In this document: piece by piece, positions 16,621-26,004 of the stretch
Position numbering within the stretch: the first letter of the stretch is position 1
Layout of the letters: every line of letters begins with the position of its first letter
Source: Actinocrinis puniceicyclus
GTDB lineage: Bacteria > Actinomycetota > Actinomycetes > Streptomycetales > Catenulisporaceae
Length of the DNA stretch: 64,000 nt
Assembly (NCBI RefSeq): GCF_018283645.1
Contig: NZ_JAGSXH010000001.1
Span: forward strand, 84,886 to 148,885
Direction of reading: 5' to 3'
The notes under the pieces: model-generated
Told to the model about the DNA's origin: nothing
The model's input: the letters and a program-made list of their open reading frames with translations, nothing else
The model's database searches: none
Made by a program: the position numbers and the translations under genes

Positions 16621-17244
16621 ATGGCGACACAGCATGGACTACACGGATTCCACGTCGGCGGCCGGTTCAACTGGCACGCCCGCACCGAGATGGCGACGAC
16701 GGCGCGCGCCGGGACGCAGGCGGCCGTCGGGACGCGCGAGGCGGCGATCGCGACGCTGCGTGTCGGCACCGGATTCATCTTCTTCTGGGCGTTCCTCGAC
16801 AAGACCTTCGGCTTGGGTTACTCCACCCCGTCCGCGCGCGCCTGGATCCACGGCGGCTCGCCGACCAAGGGCTTCCTGTCGAGCGTGGACGTCGGGCCGT
16901 TCCAGTCGATGTTCCACGCCTGGGCCGGCAAGCAGTGGGCCGACTGGCTGTTCATGATCGGGCTGGCCGGCATCGGCGCGGCGCTGATCCTCGGCATCGG
17001 GATGCGTATCGCGACGGCCGCCGGCGTGCTCCTGGTCGCGCTGATGTGGTTCGCGGTCTTCCCGCCGGCGCGGCACACCGCCACCGGCACCGCCACCGGG
17101 TCGACCAACCCGTTCCTCGACGAGCACGTCCTGGAGGCGCTGGTGCTGGTCGCGCTCGCCGCGTTCGGCGTCGGCAGCCGCCTCGGCCTCGGCTCGATGT
17201 GGCAGCGGATCCCCGTCGTCAAGCGGCACCAAGCGCTGCGGTGA
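16621..17244 (+). CDS. DoxX-family membrane protein
   Basis: 207-residue inner-membrane protein with four hydrophobic segments after a basic N-terminal arm of about 45 residues. The stretch TLRVGTGFIFFWAFLDKTFGLG is the typical first helix of DoxX/TQO-small-subunit-like proteins, which associate with quinone-linked redox enzymes; a specific reaction cannot be assigned. ATG 16621 follows GGAG at 8 bases. Divergent from pflB and upstream of cydABDC, it sits in the hypoxia island behind a weak DosR-like site and is closed by a strong terminator hairpin at 17288. Confidence 0.75.
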   Translation: MATQHGLHGFHVGGRFNWHARTEMATTARAGTQAAVGTREAAIATLRVGTGFIFFWAFLDKTFGLGYSTPSARAWIHGGSPTKGFLSSVDVGPFQSMFHAWAGKQWADWLFMIGLAGIGAALILGIGMRIATAAGVLLVALMWFAVFPPARHTATGTATGSTNPFLDEHVLEALVLVALAAFGVGSRLGLGSMWQRIPVVKRHQALR

Positions 17245-17287
17245 CGGCGCCGCGACCCGGCGTCAGGCTGCACCGGGAAGCGGCAAA

Positions 17288-17327
17288 GGACCGGCCGGGC
17301 TCAATCCCCTCCGAGCCCGGCCGGTCC
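17288..17327 (+). terminator. Strong terminator hairpin after doxX-like gene
   Basis: Perfect 15-bp stem: GGACCGGCCGGGCTC (17288-17302) and its complement (17313-17327) around a 10-base loop, 43 bases after the stop codon. It separates doxX transcription from the cydA promoter. Confidence 0.7.
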
Positions 17328-17403
17328 GTTGCGCGCGCGACGGACCGGCGGCCCGGGACGGCGCGCCCGCCCGGGAGAGCGGCCCAAACGGGCCGAAACG
17401 TGC

Positions 17404-17423
17404 TTCGGGACCAAAGTCCCGCA
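17404..17423. promoter_or_regulatory. DosR/DevR box upstream of cydA
   Basis: TTCGGGACCAAAGTCCCGCA fits the 20-base mycobacterial DosR consensus TTSGGGACTWWAGTCCCSAA with only two mismatches (one in the core, one in the flank). It is the best of six sites in the window, centred about 97 bases before the cydA start. It predicts hypoxia or redox induction of cytochrome bd. Confidence 0.75.
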
Positions 17424-17509
17424 CCCGCGGGACGGAACGCACTGCCACCCGACGATCAAGCCCACGACGCTTGAACACGACCGCTCAGTCCCTGAAAGGA
17501 CCGCAAGCC

Positions 17510-18916
17510 GTGGACGCGTTGCTACTCGCCCGCTGGCAGTTCGGCATCACGACCGTGTACCACTTCATCTTCGTGCCGCTGACCATCGGGCTATCGCTGC
17601 TGACCGCCGGACTCCAGACCGCCTGGTTACGCACCGGCCGCGAGCATTACCTGCGGGCCACGAAATTCTGGGGCAAACTCTTCCTGATCAACTTCGCGCT
17701 CGGCGTGGCCACCGGCATCGTGCAGGAGTTCCAGTTCGGAATGGCCTGGAGCGAGTACTCGCGGTTCGTCGGCGACGTGTTCGGCGCGCCGCTGGCGATC
17801 GAGGGACTGCTGGCGTTCTTCCTGGAATCCACCTTCCTCGGGCTGTGGATCTTCGGCTGGGACCGGCTCTCGCCGCGGGTCCACACCGCCTGCATCTGGC
17901 TGGCGGGCATCGGAACCATGCTCTCGGCCTTCTTCATCCTGGCAGCCAACGCCTGGATGCAGCACCCGGTCGGCTTCCAGCTCGACCCGGTCACCCACAC
18001 CGCGCGGCTGACCAGCATCTGGGCGGTGCTGACGAACTCCACCGCGCTGGTCGCCTTCGCGCACACCATCGCCGCCGCCTTCCTGATGTCCGGACTGCTG
18101 TTCGTCACCGTCACCGCCTGGCACCTGCGCCGCGGGCGCAACGCCGACGTGATGCGGCCCTCGCTGCGGCTGGGCCTGTGGACCACCCTCGTCGGGTGCG
18201 CGCTGACCGCGGTGACCGGTGACATCGACGGCAAGATCATGACCGATCAGCAGCCGATGAAGATGGCCGCGGCCGAGGCGCTCTACCACACCTCGCAGCC
18301 CGCGTCCTTCTCGCTGTTCACCATCGGTTCCCTCGACGGCAGGTCCGAGGTCTGGTCGCTGCGGCTGCCGGGCGTGCTCTCCTTCCTGGCCACCGGCTCG
18401 TTCCACGGGCAGGTCCAGGGGATCAACGACGTGCAGGCCGCCGAGATCGCCAAGTACGGTCCCGGCACGTACACCCCGGTGATCCCGGTGACCTACTGGT
18501 CGTTCCGGTTGATGATCGGCTTCGGGGTGCTCGCCGGGCTGCTCGCGCTGCTCGGCCTGTGGCTGACCCGGCGCGGGCGCACCCCGGCTCCGTCCCGGCG
18601 CTGGTTCTGGCTGGCCGCGCTGGGGTCGGTGGCCCTCGGCCCGCTGGCCTCCAGCTTCGGCTGGATCTTCACCGAGATGGGCCGCCAGCCCTGGTCCGTG
18701 TACGGCGTGCTGGCCACCCGCACGTCCGTCTCGCCCACGGTCGGCGCGGGCACCATCCTCACCTCGCTGATCGTGCTGACCGCGCTGTACGCGGTGCTCG
18801 CGGTGGTCGAGGTCGGGCTCACGGTGCGCGCGGCGGGGCGCGGACCGGGCGACCCGCCCGGCGCGGACACGGACAGCGCCCACGACGCCGAGCCGGGCCT
18901 CGGCTTCGCGTACTGA
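17510..18916 (+). CDS. cydA: Cytochrome bd ubiquinol/menaquinol oxidase subunit I
   Basis: Catalytic heme-bearing subunit of the high-affinity terminal oxidase, in the plasma membrane. 468 residues, with GTG 17510 giving the classic start MDALLLARWQFGITTVYHF, in which the His is a heme ligand; GAAAGGA lies about 9 bases upstream. Further landmarks are GMAWSEYSRFVGDVFGAPLAIE, the conserved VTGDIDGK segment, and GRQPWSVYG near the C-terminus. The Q-loop is of the short type usual in Gram-positive bacteria. Followed by cydB after 24 bases. A DosR-like box lies upstream. Confidence 0.97.
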   Translation: MDALLLARWQFGITTVYHFIFVPLTIGLSLLTAGLQTAWLRTGREHYLRATKFWGKLFLINFALGVATGIVQEFQFGMAWSEYSRFVGDVFGAPLAIEGLLAFFLESTFLGLWIFGWDRLSPRVHTACIWLAGIGTMLSAFFILAANAWMQHPVGFQLDPVTHTARLTSIWAVLTNSTALVAFAHTIAAAFLMSGLLFVTVTAWHLRRGRNADVMRPSLRLGLWTTLVGCALTAVTGDIDGKIMTDQQPMKMAAAEALYHTSQPASFSLFTIGSLDGRSEVWSLRLPGVLSFLATGSFHGQVQGINDVQAAEIAKYGPGTYTPVIPVTYWSFRLMIGFGVLAGLLALLGLWLTRRGRTPAPSRRWFWLAALGSVALGPLASSFGWIFTEMGRQPWSVYGVLATRTSVSPTVGAGTILTSLIVLTALYAVLAVVEVGLTVRAAGRGPGDPPGADTDSAHDAEPGLGFAY

Positions 18917-18940
18917 CGACGGAGAATGAGGGTTCCTACG

Positions 18941-20020
18941 ATGTCTCTGCAGAACCTCTGGTTCACGCTCATCGCGGTGCTGTGGTGCGGCTACTTCGTG
19001 CTGGAGGGCTTCGACTTCGGCGTCGGGGTGCTGCTGCACGCGATCGGCCGGGACGAACGCGAACGCGGACTGCTGCTGCGCACCATCGGGCCGGTCTGGG
19101 ACGGCAACGAGGTGTGGCTGCTGGTGGCCGGCGGCGCGACCTTCGCCGCGTTCCCACAGTGGTACGCGACCCTGTTCAGCGGCTTCTACCTCGCGCTGCT
19201 GCTGATCCTCGTCGCGCTCATCGTGCGGGTGCTCGCGATCGAATACCGCAACAAGGAGAGCGATCCGGTCTGGCGCAAGCGCTGGGACCTGGTGCACTCC
19301 GTCAGCGCCGCGGTGCCCGCGCTGCTGTGGGGCGTCGCGTTCGGCAACATCGTGCGCGGCGTGCCGATCGACGCGGCGCACAACTACACCGGCTCGTTCT
19401 TCACCCTGCTCAATCCGTACGCGCTGCTCGGCGGCCTGACGACGCTGACGGTGTTCACGCTGCACGGCGCGGTGTTCCTGGCGCTCAAGACCACCGGCGA
19501 GCTTCGTGACCGGGCACGCAAGACGGTGCTGCTGGTCGGGCCCGGCGCGGCGATCTTCGCGGTGGGTTTCCTGACGTGGACCCTGGTCGACCTCGACGGC
19601 GCTTCGCACGGTCACATCGCGGCGAGCGCGGTCGCGGCGGTGCTGGCGGCGCTGACGCTGGTCGGCGGGCTGCTGGCCACGTGGAAAGACCGCGACGGCT
19701 GGGCCTTCGCCGGGACCGCCGCGGCGATCGTGGCGACGACCGCGGCACTGTTCCTGGCGCTGCACCCGGCGGTGATGCCGTCGACGACCTCCGCGGCGTA
19801 CAGCCTGACGGTGACCAACGCCTCGTCGAGCCATTACACGCTGACGGTGATGAGCTGGGTGGCCCTGGCCTTCACGCCGCTCGTGCTGCTGTATCAGGCC
19901 TGGACGTACTGGGTGTTCCGGGCGCGCGTCACCGGCGACGGTTCGGTGTCCGTGCTGGCCCGCCGCTCGGGCCCCGAGGGCGAACTGCCCGGCCACACAC
20001 ATGAAGGCAGCGCTGCGTGA
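18941..20020 (+). CDS. cydB: Cytochrome bd oxidase subunit II
   Basis: 359-residue membrane subunit paired with CydA. ATG 18941 gives MSLQNLWFTLIAVLWCGYF with the family motif EGFDFGVG and the following TIGPVWDGNEVWL; an ATG 15 bases earlier is less likely, since GAGGG stands before 18941. About nine transmembrane segments are visible. The last codons overlap the start of cydDC (GTGA), so oxidase and its assembly exporter are translationally coupled. Confidence 0.96.
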   Translation: MSLQNLWFTLIAVLWCGYFVLEGFDFGVGVLLHAIGRDERERGLLLRTIGPVWDGNEVWLLVAGGATFAAFPQWYATLFSGFYLALLLILVALIVRVLAIEYRNKESDPVWRKRWDLVHSVSAAVPALLWGVAFGNIVRGVPIDAAHNYTGSFFTLLNPYALLGGLTTLTVFTLHGAVFLALKTTGELRDRARKTVLLVGPGAAIFAVGFLTWTLVDLDGASHGHIAASAVAAVLAALTLVGGLLATWKDRDGWAFAGTAAAIVATTAALFLALHPAVMPSTTSAAYSLTVTNASSSHYTLTVMSWVALAFTPLVLLYQAWTYWVFRARVTGDGSVSVLARRSGPEGELPGHTHEGSAA

Positions 20021-23000
20021 AACCGGTCGATCCCCGGCTGGTGCGGCGGGCCCGGCCGGTGCGGGCGTTCCTCGCCGCACTGGCCGGGATCGGCACGCTG
20101 GACGCGGTACTGCTGGTGGTGCAGGCGACGCTGCTCGCGGACCTGGTCTCGCGGCTGGTGCTGACGCCGGACGCGCGGGATCCGTACGCGCCCGCGGTGA
20201 TCGGCCTCGTCGCCGCCAGTCTCGGGCGGGCCGCGCTCGCCTGGATGCGGGAGTCCTTCGCGGCGCGGACCTCCACGGCCGTGAAGGCCGCGCTGCGCGC
20301 CGATCTGATCAGTTCTCTGATCCGTGGGCCGGCGCGGGCGGCCGACCGGGAACGCACGGGTGAGGCCGCGGTCCTGGCGACGCGCGGCATCGACGCGCTC
20401 GACGGCTACTTCTCGCGCTACCTGCCGCAGTTGGCGCTGGCCGCGATCGTGCCGGCCGTGGTGGGCGCGCGGATCCTGGCCGCCGATCCGATCAGCGCCC
20501 TGATCATCGCGCTGACCGTGCCGCTCATCCCGGTGTTCATGGTGTTGATCGGGCTGATGACCCGCGACCATCTCGCCCGCCGCTGGAACGCGCTGGAGCG
20601 GCTCGGCGGGCACTTCCTGGAGGTGGTCGCCGGGCTGCCGACGCTGGTCGCGTTCGGCCGCGCGGAGGGGCAGCGGGCCGCGATACGCCGCGCCGCCGAG
20701 GCGCACCGGCGCGAGACCGGCAGGACGCTGCGCGTCGCCTTCCTCTCCTCGCTGGTGCTGGAACTGATCGCGATGCTCTCCGTCGCGCTGGTGGCCGTCG
20801 CGATCGGGCTGCGGCTCGCGGACGGCGGGCTGAGCCTGCGCACCGGGCTGCTGGTGCTGATCTGCGCGCCCGAGGTCTACCTGCCGCTGCGGCTGGTCGG
20901 CGCGCGGTACCACGAGGCCGCGGAGGGCCTGGCGGCGACGGAGCGGATCTTCGCACTGACGGACGCCGAGCAGCCGCAGGCCGGACTCGGCACCGCTGCC
21001 GGGGCCGCGGGCGACGGCGGGGCCGCGGCCGGGAGCTTCGCGCGCGCGCCGAGGCTCGCGCCGGCGACGATCCGTTTCGAAGGGGTGCGCGTCAACCACG
21101 AGGGCCGCGGCGTGCACGTCGTGCCGGACCTGGAAATCCCGCTTGCGGAGGGCCGGGTCACCGCGCTGGTCGGTCCGAGCGGCGCGGGCAAGACCACGCT
21201 GCTGCACCTCCTTCTCGGCTTCGACACGTTGTCCGGCGGGCGCATCACGGTCGGCGGCGAGGAACTCACCGCGGCGGACCTGACGGCCTGGCGTCGTCAG
21301 TCGGCCTGGCTGCCGCAGCGCCCGCGGCTGACCGGCCGCACGGTCGCGGACGCGATCCGGCTCGGGCGTCCGGACGCCACCGAAGCCGACCTCGCGCGCG
21401 CCGCGCGCGCCGCCGGCATCGACTTCCCGCTCGACACCCCGCTCGGCCGCGACGGCACGGCGGTCTCCGGCGGCCAAGCGCGCCGGGTCGCGCTCGCGCG
21501 CGCGATCCTGCGGAACGCCGCGCTGGTCCTGCTGGACGAGCCGACCGAGCACTTGGATCCGGAGACCGAGCGCTCGATCACCGCGGCGCTGCGCGCCTGG
21601 CTGCCCGGACGCACCGCGCTGCTGATCACGCACCGCCCGGCCTTGCTCGAATTCTGCGACACTATCGTGCGTATCGACGGCCCGCGCGGCGAGTACGCGC
21701 AGCAGGCCGCGGCCACGCAGCCGGCCTTGTGCACGCAGACGCTCGCGCCCAGCGCGGCCGCTCGACCACCCGCCGAACCGCCGGCAGAGAGCGACGAGCC
21801 GGGCAGCGCCGACAGTTCGAGCAGTGCCGGCGACTCACGCGGCGCCGAAAGTTCAAGCGACACCGACAGTTCGAGCAGTGCCGATGACGCGAGCAGCGCC
21901 GACAGCGCCGACAGCATCAGGAGTATCAGGGGGCGTCTTCTCGCGGCGATCGGTCTCGCGGGCGCAGCGGCGCTGTGCAGCGTCGGCCTGGCCGCGGCCT
22001 CCGCGTGGCTCATCGCCACCGCCGCGCTGCGGCCGCCCCTGCTCACCCTCCAGGTCGGGATCGCCGCGGTGCAGGCGTTCGGATTCGGCCGGGCGACACT
22101 GCGTTACGCCGAACGCCTCGCCGGGCATGACGCGACGCTGCGGCTGCTCGCGGGCCTGCGGGTGGACGTGTACCGCGGGCTGGTGCGCCGCGCCCCGGCC
22201 GCCATGGCCGCCGAGCACGGCGGCGACCTGCTGGCGAACCTGACCTCCGACATCGAGGCCGCACAGGACCTGTTCCTCAAGGTTCTGCTTCCCTCGGCCG
22301 GGGCCGTGGTCTCCTGCGCGGGCCTGCTGCTGTTCGACCTGCTCGCCCTGCCCGGCAGCGCACTGATCCTGCTGCTCGGGCTCGGCGTCGGCGCGCTGGC
22401 CGTCCCGGCGCTCGCCCGGGCGACCGGCCGCGGCGCCGAGCGGCGTACCGCACAGGTTCGCAGCCTGCTGGCGCAGCACACGGTTGACCTGCTCGGCGCG
22501 CTGCCGGACCTGGTCGCGTACGGCGCGGCCGAACGACAGGCCGAACTGATCGCCCAGGACGACCGGCGGCTGACCGCGCTGGAACGGCGCGGCGCGCTGG
22601 CCGGCGGACTCGGGCAGGCCCTCAACCTGCTGGCCGCCGGGGCGACCTGCGCGGCCCTGGCCGTGATCGCCCTGGACGCGGCCCGCTCCGGCCGGGCCGG
22701 CGGACCGGTGCTCGCCGCGGTCGTACTCGCCCCGATCGCGCTGTTCGAACTGCTCGCCGCGCTGCCCGACGCCGCCCGCGGCTACGACCGCGGCCGGGCC
22801 GGATGGGAACGGCTGCACCGGATCGCCGACGCGCCCCGGCTCGTGGCCGCGCCCCTCGTCGCGCAGCCGCTGGCCTGGACAGACACCTCCGTGCTCGAAT
22901 TCGACCGCGTCACCGCCGCGTGGCCCGACCCTGACACGCTCGGCGCCCCCGTCGCGCGGCCGGCAGTACAAGAGGTCTCATTCACCGTGCACGCGGGCGA

Positions 23001-23622
23001 ACACATCGAGCTTTCCGGCCCCAGCGGCGCCGGAAAGTCCACCGTGGCCGCCCTCGCGGCGCGCTACCTGGACCCCGTGCGCGGAGCGGTACGCATCGAC
23101 GGAACCGACCTGCGCGAAACCGATCCCGACGATGTGCGCGCCCTGGTCGCCGTGTGCGGACAGGACGCACACCTCTTCGACACCAGCATCCGGGAGAACC
23201 TGCGGATCGCGGACCCGGCCGCCACCGAGGCGCAACTGTGGCGGGCGCTGGCGGCCGTGCGCCTCGACGACTGGGTGCGCAGCCTGCCGTCGGGATGGGA
23301 CACCGCTGTCGGCCAACTCGGCGACGCGGTGTCGGGCGGAGAGCGGCAACGCATCGCACTGGCCCGTGCGCTGCTGAGCCCCGCGCCGATCGTCGTGCTC
23401 GACGAACCGCTCGCCCACCTGGACGCCGAGACTGCCGCGGCGGTGGAGCAGAACCTGCGCCGGGAACTGAGCGGCCGTACCGTGGTCTGGATCCGGCACG
23501 CGGCCGCGGCGGCGCCGCACGGCCAGCCTGGTCAGTCCGGTCAGCCTGGTCATTCCGGCCAGTCCGGCGCACCGGATTCGCCCGTCGAGTCGCGGCGCCG
23601 CATCAGCGTCGGCGCGCCCTGA
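20017..23622 (+). CDS. cydDC: Fused CydDC thiol exporter ABC transporter
   Basis: 1201-residue fusion of both halves of the CydDC exporter, which exports cysteine/glutathione-type thiols and is required for cytochrome bd assembly. Each half has six membrane helices followed by an ATPase: first Walker A GPSGAGKTT near residue 387, VSGGQARRVALARA and VLLDEPTEHLDP; second Walker A GPSGAGKST near 1002, VSGGERQRIALARA and VVLDEPLAHLD. The halves are joined at about residues 575-635 by a low-complexity Ser/Asp/Ala linker. Separate cydD and cydC genes are the rule in proteobacteria, while the fused form occurs in actinomycetes. GTG 20017 overlaps cydB. The last 20-odd residues are a Gly/Gln/Pro/Ser repeat tail. 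Confidence 0.94.
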   Translation: MKPVDPRLVRRARPVRAFLAALAGIGTLDAVLLVVQATLLADLVSRLVLTPDARDPYAPAVIGLVAASLGRAALAWMRESFAARTSTAVKAALRADLISSLIRGPARAADRERTGEAAVLATRGIDALDGYFSRYLPQLALAAIVPAVVGARILAADPISALIIALTVPLIPVFMVLIGLMTRDHLARRWNALERLGGHFLEVVAGLPTLVAFGRAEGQRAAIRRAAEAHRRETGRTLRVAFLSSLVLELIAMLSVALVAVAIGLRLADGGLSLRTGLLVLICAPEVYLPLRLVGARYHEAAEGLAATERIFALTDAEQPQAGLGTAAGAAGDGGAAAGSFARAPRLAPATIRFEGVRVNHEGRGVHVVPDLEIPLAEGRVTALVGPSGAGKTTLLHLLLGFDTLSGGRITVGGEELTAADLTAWRRQSAWLPQRPRLTGRTVADAIRLGRPDATEADLARAARAAGIDFPLDTPLGRDGTAVSGGQARRVALARAILRNAALVLLDEPTEHLDPETERSITAALRAWLPGRTALLITHRPALLEFCDTIVRIDGPRGEYAQQAAATQPALCTQTLAPSAAARPPAEPPAESDEPGSADSSSSAGDSRGAESSSDTDSSSSADDASSADSADSIRSIRGRLLAAIGLAGAAALCSVGLAAASAWLIATAALRPPLLTLQVGIAAVQAFGFGRATLRYAERLAGHDATLRLLAGLRVDVYRGLVRRAPAAMAAEHGGDLLANLTSDIEAAQDLFLKVLLPSAGAVVSCAGLLLFDLLALPGSALILLLGLGVGALAVPALARATGRGAERRTAQVRSLLAQHTVDLLGALPDLVAYGAAERQAELIAQDDRRLTALERRGALAGGLGQALNLLAAGATCAALAVIALDAARSGRAGGPVLAAVVLAPIALFELLAALPDAARGYDRGRAGWERLHRIADAPRLVAAPLVAQPLAWTDTSVLEFDRVTAAWPDPDTLGAPVARPAVQEVSFTVHAGEHIELSGPSGAGKSTVAALAARYLDPVRGAVRIDGTDLRETDPDDVRALVAVCGQDAHLFDTSIRENLRIADPAATEAQLWRALAAVRLDDWVRSLPSGWDTAVGQLGDAVSGGERQRIALARALLSPAPIVVLDEPLAHLDAETAAAVEQNLRRELSGRTVVWIRHAAAAAPHGQPGQSGQPGHSGQSGAPDSPVESRRRISVGAP

Positions 23623-23716
23623 CCTGACCTGGCACGCGACGCCGCGTATCGGCGAGCGCTGACACGCCGGCCGGAATCGCGGGACGAAAGGCAGCGGGGA
23701 AAGTACCGGCAAAAGT

Positions 23717-23750
23717 GACGCTGAGCCCTGACGTATCAGGGCTCAGCGTC
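23717..23750. terminator. Perfect 15-bp bidirectional terminator hairpin
   Basis: GACGCTGAGCCCTGA (23717-23731) and its exact complement (23736-23750) enclose the loop CGTA, midway between the convergent cydDC and usp genes. Confidence 0.7.
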
Positions 23751-23790
23751 TCAGCTTCGGGCCCGCGCCGGGGCCCGAAGGGATCTGCGT

Positions 23791-24672
23791 TCAGCGGATC
23801 GGCACCACCGCGACGGGTGCGTGCACGTGGCCGAGCAGGCCGTGGATCACCGGGCCCACGCCCAGCGACAGCGGTGCGAGCCGCCGGTGCGCGCCGACGA
23901 CGACGAGACGCGCCGAGGTCGAGGCGTCGGCCAGGACCGCCGAGGGGTGGCCGCGCTGCACACTGATGGCCACCGGCACGTCCGGGTACTTCTCCCGCAT
24001 GGCCTTCAACTGCTCGATCATGCGCTCCGCGGCCTGCCGGGCGAGGATGTCGGTCTCGCTCAGGTAGTCCTGCGCATGCGCCGGGTACGGCGCCCAGGCG
24101 TGCACCGCCCGCAGCGCCGCTCCGTAGCGCACCGCCTGTTCGAACGCGAACCGGATCGCCTCATCGGCCTGGTCGTCCTGCATGCCGAGAACGACCTCGC
24201 CGGTGCGCTCGTCGTCGTGGTCGTATCCGCGCACCACCACGGTCGCGCAGTGCGCGTGCGCCACAAGCCGCGCGCTGACCGAACCGAGCGGCAGCCCGGC
24301 GAATCCACCCCGGCCGCGCGTGCCCACCACGACCAGGTCCGCGTCACCGCTCGCGGTCACCAGCGCGCCGGCCGCGCCGGCACGCACCAACTCGGTGGTG
24401 ACCTCCAGTTGCGGATGCGTCTCCAGCACGTGATGCGCAACCTGCGCGAGCAGTTTCCCGCCCGCCTCGCCGGCCGTGTGCACGTGCTCGGCGTGTACGC
24501 CCGGCTCGTACAACGCCGAGCTCGGATCGGAATCCAGCGCGTGGATGATGTGCAGCGGCAGCCCGCGTTCCTGCGCCTCGGCCGCCGCCCACGTGGCGGC
24601 GCGCGCCGCGTGCCCGGAGGCGTCCACTCCGACGACGACACGACGGCTGTGCAGGGTCTCGTCTCTGGTCAT
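23791..24672 (-). CDS. Universal stress protein, tandem UspA domains
   Basis: 293-residue cytosolic protein with two UspA domains. Each has the ATP-binding signature: VVVGVDASG and GTRGRGGFAGLPLGSVSARL in the first, and GAHRRLAPLSLGVGPVIHGLL in the second. These G-2x-G-9x-G(S/T) patterns suggest nucleotide binding. ATG 24672 follows GGAGG at 6 bases. It lies downstream of a second usp on the same strand (gap 173 bases). In mycobacteria, tandem-domain Usp proteins of this kind are prominent DosR-regulon members, which fits the neighbouring sites. Confidence 0.92.
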   Translation of the reverse strand: MTRDETLHSRRVVVGVDASGHAARAATWAAAEAQERGLPLHIIHALDSDPSSALYEPGVHAEHVHTAGEAGGKLLAQVAHHVLETHPQLEVTTELVRAGAAGALVTASGDADLVVVGTRGRGGFAGLPLGSVSARLVAHAHCATVVVRGYDHDDERTGEVVLGMQDDQADEAIRFAFEQAVRYGAALRAVHAWAPYPAHAQDYLSETDILARQAAERMIEQLKAMREKYPDVPVAISVQRGHPSAVLADASTSARLVVVGAHRRLAPLSLGVGPVIHGLLGHVHAPVAVVPIR

Positions 24673-24845
24673 GGCTGCCTCCAGGCCCTCGATGCGGCTT
24701 CTCCAACGCCGAGTCCAGCATCCCGCCGCCGTGATCGCGCCGACAGAGTCGTTCGTCCCAGCGCCCACCGGGCTTTCGGGCCGGCGCCCGCTGGCTTCGG
24801 GCTTCGGGCTTCGGACCGAACTCGGTGCTCTCCGTGAGACCGGGC

Positions 24846-25748
24846 TCAGTTCTGGGCGCCGTGCGGTGTGATCGGCACGATCGCGACGGGGCACGGTGCG
24901 TGGGTCAACAACGCGTGCAGGACCGAGCCGACGCCGATCGACAGTGCCGTGCGATGCCGGTGCGCGCCGAGGACCAGCAGCCGTGCGTCGCGGGCCGCGT
25001 CGACGAGCGCGGCGGCCGGGACCGCGCAGACGGCGTCCGCCTGCGCGGGGACCATGTCGTGAGCGCGCAGCGCCGGCTTGAGCAGCGCCTTGAGCAGTTC
25101 GTCCGCGGCGGTTGCGAGAACCGAGGGCTCGATGTAGTAGTAGCCGTTGTACGGCGGGACCGGCTGCCAGGCGTGCACCGCGCGCAGCGGCTCGCCCAGT
25201 TCCTCGGCCAGCAGGAAACCGAAGTCGATCACCTCGGCAGGCTCGCGCGCCGCGACACCGAGCACGATCCCGTGCCCGGCCCGGTGCTCGGCGGCCGGTT
25301 CCTCCTCGGCGGGCACCAGGACCATCGGTCCGTGGCTGTGGGCGGCCAGGCGCAGCCCGACCGAGCCGAGCCGCAGGCCCGGGAAGCCGCCGTGTCCGCG
25401 CGTGCCCACGACCGTCAGCGCCGCCTGGCCGCTGGCCGCCACCAGCGCCTCGGCCGGCTCGTCCGCGCAGATCTCGGTGCTGATCCACAATCCCGGGAAC
25501 TTCTCCAGCAGTTCGGAACGCAGCCGGTCGAGCAGCTCCTCCGCCTGCTTGGTGCGGTTCTGCCGGTATTCCTCGAAGGGCAGGCGGCTGAGCAGCGTGG
25601 CCGCGCCGCTCAGGTTGAGCGCGTGCACCAGATGCAGACCGGTGCCGCGGTGCGCCGCCAGAGCGGCGGCCCAGTCCGCCGCCCGAGCAGCGCCACGGGA
25701 GCCGTCGACGCCGACGACGATGCGCTGTGACGCTGGATAAGTGTTCAT
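24846..25748 (-). CDS. Universal stress protein, tandem UspA domains
   Basis: 300-residue paralogue of the next usp gene, also with two UspA domains: IVVGVDGSRGAARAADWA, GTRGHGGFPGLRLGSVGLRL, then GAHRHRTALSIGVGSVLHALL, so both nucleotide loops look intact. ATG 25748 follows GGAG at 7 bases. It is divergent from the CBS-BON gene, and a DosR-like box lies in the shared gap 110 bases upstream. Likely a hypoxia or stress signalling protein; its partner is unknown. Confidence 0.92.
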   Translation of the reverse strand: MNTYPASQRIVVGVDGSRGAARAADWAAALAAHRGTGLHLVHALNLSGAATLLSRLPFEEYRQNRTKQAEELLDRLRSELLEKFPGLWISTEICADEPAEALVAASGQAALTVVGTRGHGGFPGLRLGSVGLRLAAHSHGPMVLVPAEEEPAAEHRAGHGIVLGVAAREPAEVIDFGFLLAEELGEPLRAVHAWQPVPPYNGYYYIEPSVLATAADELLKALLKPALRAHDMVPAQADAVCAVPAAALVDAARDARLLVLGAHRHRTALSIGVGSVLHALLTHAPCPVAIVPITPHGAQN

Positions 25749-25857
25749 GATCGCGCTCCGGTCTTGCGGGGCGGTCACCGGACGGCGGCCGCCGGTCCTC
25801 GATTTCAGCTTCCCGCCCCCGGCCCGCGGCCGCACGGGCCGCGGGTACCGTCTCGCC

Positions 25858-25871
25858 GGGCCGTTGGTCCC
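25858..25871. promoter_or_regulatory. DosR-like box between usp and CBS-BON genes
   Basis: GGGCCGTTGGTCCC matches the DosR core at 11 of 14 positions, with the right half GTCCC intact and a T-rich centre. It is placed 110 bases from the usp start and 134 bases from the CBS-BON start, so it could serve both directions. Confidence 0.45.
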
Positions 25872-26004
25872 GCCCCCGGCTGCCGTAGCGCCCGGCCGGA
25901 GCCGACCTACCGCGGCCGTTCGCCCCACCCGCGGCGGGACCGGCGCCCCTGCCGCCGCGGCCCCGGCGGGACGATGATCGACTGGAGGAATGAGGAGGCC
26001 GAAA

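Noticed and set aside
17627..20080. Very long reverse-strand frame over cydA and cydB
   Set aside because: Arg/Gln/Gly-rich low-complexity translation without any domain; it is the GC-bias shadow of two certain forward genes.
24745..24830. GGGCCGGCGCCC palindrome upstream of the second usp as another DosR box
   Set aside because: The half-site spacing (12-base palindrome) does not fit the 14-base DosR core.
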